A DNA stretch of 64,000 nt from Rattus norvegicus (taxonomy: Eukaryota; Chordata; Mammalia; Rodentia; Muridae): the NCBI RefSeq assembly GCF_036323735.1, contig NC_086022.1, positions 67,718,702-67,782,701 on the forward strand. The letters run 5' to 3'. This document shows positions 55,718-64,000 of this stretch, in pieces; the first letter of the stretch is position 1; each line of letters starts with the position of its first letter. The position numbers were made by a program, and so were the translations under genes. The notes beneath the pieces were generated by a model, which did no database searches, had not been told where the DNA came from, and worked only from the letters and a program-made list of their open reading frames with translations.

Positions 55718-55797
55718 AGGCTGGGGTGTGGCTTTCTGGTAGAACACTTGCCTAGCACGTAGGAGGCCCTGGGTTTGATCCCAGCCCTGCACAGAAC
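55718..55797 (+). repeat. Old ID-like SINE near the Atp6v0a4 promoter
   Basis: aggctggggtgtggctttct head and ggaggccctgggtttgatcc body, diverged from the young ID copies. Confidence 0.7.
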
Positions 55798-56716
55798 AGT
55801 AAGAATGAAATAACATTAAGTAGTTTTAGAAGCAAACAAAGCGTCTCATTCACTGTCCTTGTAAATACTTCCCCAGACACTATTTCCAAAGGTGAAGACA
55901 CAGATGAATCCTTAGGAAAGTCCACATCCAGTGGCCCAGGGCCCGGCAGAGTCCAGCAGAGTGATGAGAGGAACAGAGCCAGAGATTTCGCTGGGCACAT
56001 GGGCTTCCTCTGCAGTGGCCACCTGCTGCCTCGACAGGAATGAACTTTCCAGAACAGTTTTTCCAGGTGGTTACGTGCCAGTCCCCTTTGTGCAGCCATC
56101 TGGGGTCCTGGTAAAAGTACCCACTAGGTCCTCGAATGAGGGATGACTTTTAGGCTTTGCTTTTGTTTGTTTTGTTTTCATTTTGGGTTGTGTGTGTTTT
56201 GAGACAGGCTGGCCTTGAACTTACCATGTAAAAGAACTTCTGGTCCTCATGCCCACACCTCCCTGATGCTGGGATTACGGGCATGTGCCACCACATCTGG
56301 TTTATGTGATGCCGGGGATTGAACTCAGGGTTTCATGGATACTAAGCAGGTCCTCCGCTAGCTGAGCTACATTCACAGCTCTTGTTTTCACTGTTTCTTA
56401 TGGAAAACATTTAAATATCTGTCAGAGTAGAAAGACGAATTAGTCCAAGAACCTTCCAAGTACATGTTATTCAACTTCAACTATTTGAATTTTGTGACAT
56501 CTAGACTACACTCTCCTCTATTAATACTTTAAAGCTAATGCCATATAGCATAGCATTTCTTTCAAAAAACTGTCAACGTGTCATACATCTCTAAAAGATA
56601 AGGATTCTTTTATAGGCAGAAACATGTACACAAAGCCACAATCACACCTCAAATTCACCGACAATTTCTTCGTATAAAATATCCTACCAGGGACGTCTGT
56701 GCAGGTTTTCACTGTC

Positions 56717-56990
56717 ACCTTGACATAACCTAGAGTCACCTGGAAAGTGAGCTAATGATGAATTATTTAGATCAAGTTAGCCTGTGAAGATGTCTAACTG
56801 ATGTAGGGAGACCTAGCCCATTGTGGGTAGTACCATTCCCTAGGCAGAGAACCTTAAACTATATAAGACAGGAAAAAGCTATACAATGTAAGCAAGCAAG
56901 CAAAGGTGCATTCATCAATTCTTTTGATATTGACTATAGATGTGAGTGACTAGCTGCTTGAGTTCCTGCCTCAACTTCCCAAAAATGATA
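56717..56990 (-). repeat. LTR-like rodent dispersed repeat, diverged
   Basis: Words cttgacataacctagagtca and cctagcccattgtgggtagt match the copies at 25541 and 34111. Confidence 0.55.
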
Positions 56991-57061
56991 GACAATAAAT
57001 CCTTTTTGCCTCTTCGTTGCTTTTTGTTATTGTTTTGTTTGTTTTACTTCCTCCTTCCTTC

Positions 57062-57063
<2 letters not shown>

Positions 57064-57103
<40 letters not shown>
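57064..57103. repeat. TTTC tetranucleotide tract
   Basis: Repeated TTTC units. Confidence 0.93.
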
Positions 57104-57240
57104 CCATGGCAACATAAATGAAACTAGTAGAGTGTCTGAGGCTTGGATATTTAATAAGCTAGTGATTCCCATGGTTCCCATGCATGGTCTAATTAGCACC
57201 ATTTCTATGATAAGTGGAACTTTGTTTCAGTGATCCCTTC

Positions 57241-57241
<1 letters not shown>

Positions 57242-57288
<47 letters not shown>

Positions 57289-57290
57289 TT
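57242..57290. repeat. TG microsatellite with reverse B1 fragment to 57388
   Basis: TG run followed by cctgagtgctgagattaaag, a reverse B1. Confidence 0.9.
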
Positions 57291-57486
57291 CACTCTGTAA
57301 ACCAGGCTGTCATCAAGCTCACAGAGATCCACCTGCCTCTGTCTCCTGAGTGCTGAGATTAAAGGCGTGTACCACCACAACCAGCTATATGCTATGATTT
57401 CTAGGTGGGAGCAATGTGGGGAATGAGTAGCTTATTCTAGGCCTGGTAGGAAATGGACACTGAGGTTGACCATGACCACACTCTCT

Positions 57487-57519
57487 GCTGGTTTGAATGA
57501 TAATGACCCCCACTCCCCA

Positions 57520-57552
<33 letters not shown>

Positions 57553-57902
57553 ACCATGGGTTCATATATTTGAATGCTTGGTTCCCACTTGGTGGAACTG
57601 TTTGGGAAGGATTAGGAGGTGTGGCTTGTTGAAAGAGCTATGCCACTGGGGCATATGTAGCTTTGAGGTTTCAAAAGCCCAAGCTGTTCCCCGTTGGCCC
57701 TCCCCCTCTGCCCAGTGATTGTGGATCAGATGTGAGCTCTCAGCTACTGCTCTAGTGCCATGCCTGTCTGCCTACTGCCATGCTTCCTGTCATGATGGTC
57801 ATGAACTGACCCTATGGAACAATGAGCCCCAAATTAAATGTTTTCTTCTGTATTGCTTTGATCATGCTGTCTCTTCACAGCAATAGAAAAGTAACTAAGA
57901 CA
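57487..57902 (+). mobile_element. MaLR (MT/ORR1-like) LTR with internal CA run
   Basis: Begins tggtttgaatgataatgacc, CA run 57523-57552; contains ggaggtgtggcttgttgaaa; ends aagtaactaagacac. Confidence 0.75.
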
Positions 57903-58283
57903 CCCTCCTATCCCTCAGGGCAGAAATGTCCATAAGTCCAAACTTAGTGGGACAGAGGGCAGAATTTGCAAAAGTAAACAGTAAGATACAGGTGGAAATC
58001 CATGTGAAGAATCACAGTGGCTGATGCTGTCACCCTTGAGGTGGTAAATTAGCAGAATATTTCAGGTTGTAGAAGGTGCAGTGTGCAAATGGCAGGCTTC
58101 AGAGATTGTTAGATAAGCTCAGGGAGGGGACCTCTCAGGAGGTGGCATTTTAACTGAGGCTTGGAAGATTACAAGCAGTTAGTTTGTTGGGCACACATGT
58201 AGTGCCCACCTACACATGTAATGCCCACCTAGAACGCCAGCCTTTGGGAGGCAGGGCTGGGAGGACCAAGAGCTCCAAGCCTG

Positions 58284-58284
<1 letters not shown>

Positions 58285-58334
<50 letters not shown>

Positions 58335-58335
58335 G
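58285..58335. repeat. CA microsatellite
   Basis: CA run with one AA interruption. Confidence 0.94.
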
Positions 58336-59980
58336 ACACCCCTGTGCATGCATGCACCCACCCACACACTTCCTGTGCTGCGTCACCCTTGGGTAAGTAT
58401 CCATGTGTGATATGAATATCTTCCTGTGCTTTTTTTTTTCTCCCGTCAGAGAAGCCAATTTGTATACATTTTCCCCAAATTTCCTTGTGAAATTCTTGTA
58501 TCAATTTGGGCAGTTTGTTTGTTTTCATTTGTTTGTTTGTTTGAGACAGGATCTTGCTATGTAGCCCTGTCTGCCTTGGAACTCTCTAGAGCAAGGTGGC
58601 CTTGAATTCACAGGGATCCTCCTGCCGTTTGTGATTAATTTTTAAAATTATATCCCTTCAAACCCCTTGACCATCCCCCCAACCTGCCATAGTATGTAGT
58701 TAAGCATATAGCCATTTCTTCTACCAAGCAAAATATGCAACCAGATAAACTGTCCAAAATTCTCCCCAGGGAGAAAGAAGACTTGCCTCCACTGCTTCCT
58801 TCAAGGATGTTCCAGAGAGAGGCCCTTGCACAGTGACCATCCATTTTAAGGTGATGTCTGCACACCATACAGAACCATCTGTAACCAAGTACTCAACCTC
58901 TCTTACTCTGCTGATGGCTCATAGAGAATTTGCCATGAGGCCACACACACAGGCTGTAGGGAGAAGGCAGTGCAGTGAGAGTGGCATTAAGACTGCTCTC
59001 TTGTCTCGTAGCCTGCTGTTGTCCCCAGTGCTTGCTGAGGTCTGCTCCCTGCTTCCATTTAATGATGAAGTCTTGTGTGCATGCCCAACTTTACAGTTTG
59101 ATAGATCAGGTAACATATAGTTCACGGTGGGCAATAACTTGTACTTCAATGGGCCATGAGCAGACTTCAGTGTCTGCTAAGGCCCACTAGCACACCAAAG
59201 GCTGTTTCTCTGAGACCCTATGACAAAGAAAGGGGATGGGTAATCTGGCCAAATAGCTCAAGATAAAAACACTTGCCACAAAAACCAGACAATCCTGGTG
59301 ACCCGAGTTAGTACTGTCTCACTGTTCTGGAGTTTAGCAATCAAAAGACTTGATACCCTGAGGACTGTGGGGACAACTGTGTTCCTTCCAGGTTTGTCTT
59401 TGACTTCATTGGTGGATGGTAGTTCATGGTTTTGCTTGTCTACAGAAATATTGCTCTCATCTCTGCCTTCATATAAATGTGTGTTTCTATGCCATAAGGA
59501 CACCAGGCAGGTGCATTTGCTACTCTAATATAACAAATGATTACCTCTGCAGAAAGTCCAATTCCACATGAGGCCACACTCTGAACTACCAGAGGTTAAG
59601 GCTACACCATACAAATTAGAAGGTTGGGAACACAATCCAGTCTTGAGACTGAACACTGGGAGGACCAAAGATCTTAAAGCTGGACAGGGACAAAAGACCC
59701 TAAATGAGGGAGGAGGATAAACGTGCAAGAGGAGAAAGCGTCTCAAGAATCATGGGGTGGCCATAAAGACGATGGAGTTTTCTGATGTCACTATATGCTT
59801 TACCTCACAGGTTAGAGAGAGCGGAATTCAGAGTAAGAAGTCTGCAGTCAGGAAGTTGATGACAAAGGAGCAAAAGATAGGTGGAGTAGTTCCGGACATG
59901 TTTATCAAAAATGAGGCTGTAAAATCAAAATGGAGGGAGTAGGGCAATCTGAAGAGGAAACGAGACCTCAGGGAAGAGTC

Positions 59981-60332
59981 TATGGTGGCTTGAAATAGGT
60001 TCATCCATCAGAATACTTTGTCATCGGTTGGTGGACGTGTTTGGGAAGGATAAGGAGGTGTGTCTTTGCTGGAGGAGGGTGTCACAGGCTGGACTTTGGA
60101 GGCATCAAAAGCTGCCTACCAGCCTAGTGCTGTCTCTGCTTGGTGTCTGTCAGTCGGGGCGTGAGCTGTCAGCTGCTCCTCCAACACCATGCCATGCCTG
60201 CCTGCCACTATGATCCCTGCCAGGACAGCCATGGACTCCTGTCCCTCCAGATCTGTGAGCCCCAGTTAACTGCTCCTTCTCTATGTTGCCTTGGTCAGTG
60301 GTTTTATCACAGCAGTAGGAAAGTAAGATAAT
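59981..60332 (+). mobile_element. MaLR-like LTR
   Basis: Words ggtggcttgaaataggttca and ataaggaggtgtgtctttgc; ends ggttttatcacagcagtagg. Confidence 0.65.
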
Positions 60333-61363
60333 TTTATCCCATGGCTTCAAACATGGCAGGCAAGCGTTCCACTACTGAGTTACACCCCGAGTTCTCTATT
60401 TCAAGGCAGGATCTCATTAAGTTGCACGGGCTGGCCTTGAGCTTGGATTCTCTCTGGCTGTTCTCTTCCCCAATATTGGGACCTGTGTCACCAAACCATA
60501 TATTTTTATATATTCTCAAAATCCCCAGCTCAGAGCATTGAAGGAAAATAGCAGTTAAATTTGGTTTGAGGCCTTGAGAGAAAGAACTCTCACAGAGTTA
60601 AATCCAAAATGACACTGTTCGTGGCATCCAATGCTTGAGGACAGTGGTCCACTGCCAGCTGAAGCCACTTCACACTTGCCCTGGAAAGTTCTGGGGAGGC
60701 ACTTGAATGGCCTGAGGACTTTCTATAAAATGGCTCTTAAGCTGAAGATCTAGGCTCTCCACTTGCTGGGTCCCCGTGCACAGAGAGCCTCTTGTGCTCT
60801 CTGCCCATACCAGAATTAGAAAGATACAACCATACTCATGAATTCAGCCTCACAGGAGTAGTCTACAAGAGATTGGCACCTAGCAAACAAGAAGGGGTAC
60901 ACATGCCCCAAACTCAACTGCTTGTGAGGAATCTAAGCTCAACAAAATACCCTTGCTACAAAAGTCCTACTGGCTTTTCAAAGACCATTGTCTAATATTT
61001 TGGAGCTGGACTCCAGCCAGATCACCTTCATTCAAGCAGACGGTTTTATCACGCGCTGACGTCTAGCACGTCTGCATGGTTGGCCAGCCACCGTGTTCAT
61101 GAAGAGCTCACAATAGGAGCAGGTGACTTGAAGTTGCTCCATGAGAGAGGCCCTCAGTTTCCTGTACCTCCTACACCCCACAATGGACTCCATTAATGGT
61201 AACATCTCTGTAGACTGTGCACCAGCACACGGTGATCTAATTTATAGATCTTGGAAGCAGGATCCTTCTGCTGTGGAAATTCCCGCTTCCTCCTGGTCAC
61301 AGGTGTCTCTCACAATGTGATTCAGTGACACCGGTACCATTGGCTCTCGCTGTTGTTTATAGC

Positions 61364-61424
61364 TTTACGGCCTGTGGGTGGTGTTTACGTCCCGTGGGTG
61401 TTGCTTTACGTCCTGTGGGTGGTG
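61364..61424. repeat. Three-copy tandem repeat of 20-21 bp
   Basis: Units at 61364-61383, 61384-61404 and 61405-61424, each of the form TTTACGnCCnGTGGGTGnTG; each carries one or two CpG. Confidence 0.85.
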
Positions 61425-61879
61425 GGCGGTGCCCTGGGATAGAGCGCAGCAGCCACAGTGACTTTTCCCTCAGTCTCTTCCAGTCACAAGCTCAGCCCAG
61501 GAAGGACCCTCGAGGGCAGAGTCCTCCAGCAGCCTCTTTTCTCCTCAACGTACCTTGGCCTTGCCTCAGTTTCTCTTCAGAGCAGACCCACTTCACAACA
61601 CAAAGGAGATGTAGGAAGAGAGCATTTCACCACAGAGAACAAGACGGCACAGTTTTCACAGGCAGGTTTTTCCTGAGTTCCTAAGCTTTTCACTTTGAAA
61701 TGACTGCACTGGGTTTTTCCCCCTTTAAATTTTTTAGTTTTTTACCTCATTTTTCACACACAAAAAATTTATTTCCCAGCTTACCTCTTCCCCCCGACAT
61801 ACACATTTACTACTATCTGTACAGTGTTACTGTACACTGGTTACAGACATAGAACACTTAGAAATCCTCTAAGCCTAAG

Positions 61880-62124
61880 GGGGTTTTCAACCATCCTAAC
61901 GCTTTGTGAGACCCTTCAAAACAGTTCCTCATGCCGTAGTGACCTCGCTTCCCCCACCACCAATCATAAAATTTTATCACCGCTGCTTCATAACTGTAAT
62001 TTTGCTACTGCTATGAAATGTAATATAAATATCTGATGTTCAGGATATCTGGTATGAGACCCCAGTAAAAGGGCTGTGTGCCTCCCCACCAAGGGATGGT
62101 GACCCACAGGTTGAGAACTGCTGC
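61880..62124. mobile_element. URR1-type non-autonomous hAT DNA element
   Basis: The left end ggttttcaacc and right end ggttgagaactgct are diverged inverted ends. The interior has ttcataactgtaattttgct and aatataaatatctgatgttc, which I recall from the rodent URR1 family. Confidence 0.7.
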
Positions 62125-63016
62125 GTTGCGTCTATGTCGTCCCCTCAGAGAGCAGATGCGCAGGGAAATAAAACCATCTATCTGCAGTCCCAAAGCTCAT
62201 GTGCTGGTGTCAAAGGCAAGGGCAGCCCACAGCTCCAGTCTCTGGGTCTGTTCCAGTCGTCATTGTAGCCTTCCCCAACATCACTCCAAGGGCTAATCCA
62301 TGCCCACCCCATCTGCCCTAGGCAATACACTCCGTCTGAGGATCATCTGTCTCCTCTCAGTGGGTTCTGAGGACCCAAGATAAGGGCCTTCGGGCCCACA
62401 GAGTGTTGAAGGCATTGCTCCGCCCCGCAGCCCCCAGTCTCCACCAGATGGCTTAAGCAGCGGCATCACCAAGCTATGACTTTGGTTTCCCACAGACTGC
62501 TTGAATCCAGGCTGCTGGCAGGAGTTGGCTGTGCTCCCCATGGGGCTGAGGAGAGTCTGGAAGAAGTAATGAAGGAGAGACAGAAGATGAAAGGGGTCAT
62601 GGTAGGAGAGAAGTTAGATGTTGGGGAGTCCGAACTAGCAGTGCCTGGCTCCGTGTCTGGTCCCTCTCGGTTTCATGTAGTCAGAACTGGTAGGCGAAAC
62701 TGCCATCATGAACGTGAACCTCATTTCACAAAAAACCTTAGCTGAAAGTTACTCTTGGAGGACACACTTTTCTGTTCACTAAACAAAACGGAATCTGACC
62801 ACAAGCACTGTTGCGTCAACACTAGCAGTGTGCATAATAAGGCTGAGCCTGAAGTTGCCAATCACGGGGCTAGGAGGTTGACAAGCCCCACCCCTCTAAT
62901 TGTCTATCAACTTCACCTTAAAATGCCCTTAGTCTTTTGATGCTCATAACTTTCTATCCTTTCTAAGAGAACCACCCACAATGTGTTTGGATCCCATACA
63001 AACTAGTGTGCTGAAG

Positions 63017-63235
63017 AGGACGGTTCAGTGGCTTAGAGCATTGGCTCCCCCCACCCACCCCCACTCCCCCCCCCCCTCCGGCGACCTGGGTGGGATTTCT
63101 AGCACTTACCCAGCAGCTCCCAGCAGTCTGTAACTCCAGACTGACATCTTCTCACAAAGCATACACTCGGCTCTTACACACACATCCAGACAAAAATAAG
63201 CAAGCAAAACACAACAAGAAACATTGTATTTAAAG
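63017..63235 (+). repeat. B3-like SINE, diverged, with C-rich insert
   Basis: gacggttcagtggcttagag head, C-rich stretch 63049-63078 and an A-rich tail. Confidence 0.6.
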
Positions 63236-64000
63236 GGTAGAGGGCACTACGGAATCTGGTCCCAGGAAGTTACAGCCATCAGGATTATTAGAGAAGAGGA
63301 AAAGGGAGACACACACCCTGGAGGATGACGACCTGGCTCAGTGTGCAGCCCTCCTGTCTATTTCTTCCGTCTTTCCTCTACGCTCCTAAGTCCCTCCCTC
63401 TCCACGAAGGAGCTTTAAGGATGAGGCCCTCTAGCCTATCAGGATTTCTAGCCCCTGAGTGAACTTGATTCATTCCTACAAACTTGTCATCTAAACCCTG
63501 GCCCCTGAGGAGCAGCGCTCAGACCTGAACTCCAATAACATCTTCAGAAGGATCTTTTCTTAGCTAGAGTTTGAAAGGCCCAATTCAAAGCCCAAGGACA
63601 GACGTGTGGCACAAGGGCCACCCGTACTCACATGGGAAGCACCTTCACTGTGAAAGGGCCTTTAGGCTTTTCCCTCTCCTGGACTACTGGACTTAAAATG
63701 AAATCATAGATAAAATGAGATGTGTGGAGAGCTCCCACCACGTTGGCTATCTCCAACTCCAGCTACTACCATAGTGCCTGACTACAAACGTGTTTACTCT
63801 GAAGGGTTTTTGTTTCTTTTTTCTTTTTATAATGTGTAACTAAACACTGAACTATTAGAAAAGAAAATCTTGGGAAAGTTCCTGCACAGTGCCTAGCTTT
63901 GAGTAACATAACTTCCTGGAATACTCTCCAAAGTAAACCCAAAACAAAAATGTAAGAAAGGCTTACTGGCTTTCTAGAACTCTTCCAAGACACGCTTTTT

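Larger units (their letters stand above)
55243..64000. other. Upstream flank of Atp6v0a4, no recognised coding exon
   Basis: Beyond the promoter candidate this 8.4 kb holds an old ID-like SINE (55718-55797), reverse B1-like copies (56200-56305, 57295-57388), an LTR-like repeat (56717-56990), TTTC and TG tracts (57064-57103, 57242-57290), two MaLR-like LTRs (57487-57902, 59981-60332), CA tracts, a 3-copy tandem repeat (61364-61424), a URR1-type element (61880-62124) and a B3-like SINE (63017-63235). Open frames here are short and lack family resemblance. Confidence 0.6.

Overview
This window is rodent, most likely Norway rat (Rattus norvegicus), nuclear DNA. Five young ID SINEs of the form amplified in rat, a 5'-truncated rat L1 3' end with an intact target-site duplication, many B1/B2/B3/B4 SINEs and long CA/TG microsatellites all point the same way. 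Gene content matches the block human 7q34 / mouse chromosome 6 / rat chromosome 4 (locus placement is from knowledge of synteny, not read from the sequence). There is no bacterial, plasmid, phage or CRISPR content.

Almost everything functional that I can read belongs to two minus-strand genes in tandem. At the left edge are the first two coding exons of Svopl (4306-4397 and 4775-4856), an MFS/SV2-like transporter whose remaining exons lie beyond position 1. About 3.6 kb to the right is the 3' end of Atp6v0a4, the a4 subunit of the V-ATPase membrane sector. I could assemble all 20 of its coding exons, from the ATG at 52641 down to the TAG at 8931-8933. The joined exons total 2,490 nt, an open frame of 829 codons plus stop. 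Every junction has GT/AG and the correct phase. A non-coding first exon and promoter candidate lies at about 55242-55535.

The a4 protein forms the proton half-channel of the V-ATPase in kidney intercalated cells, inner ear and epididymis. The sequence shows an N-terminal cytosolic domain (residues 1 to about 390), then about eight membrane segments. It carries the YLRLWALSLAHA motif with its essential arginine (Arg732) and a second conserved arginine (Arg796). The least conserved part is coding exon 17 (residues 671-702), a short phase 0-0 exon.

Introns and flanks are mostly repeats: SINEs, MaLR-like LTRs, a second LTR-like rodent family, one URR1-type hAT element, microsatellites and purine/pyrimidine tracts. 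From 55.6 to 64 kb I recognise no exon. The neighbouring gene expected from synteny (Tmem213) was looked for and not found. I found no undescribed system. The more interesting items are possible alternative splice sites in Atp6v0a4, two small tandem duplications outside genes, nested and TSD-flanked retroposon insertions, and a 350-bp TG/TC-rich expansion inside an LTR.
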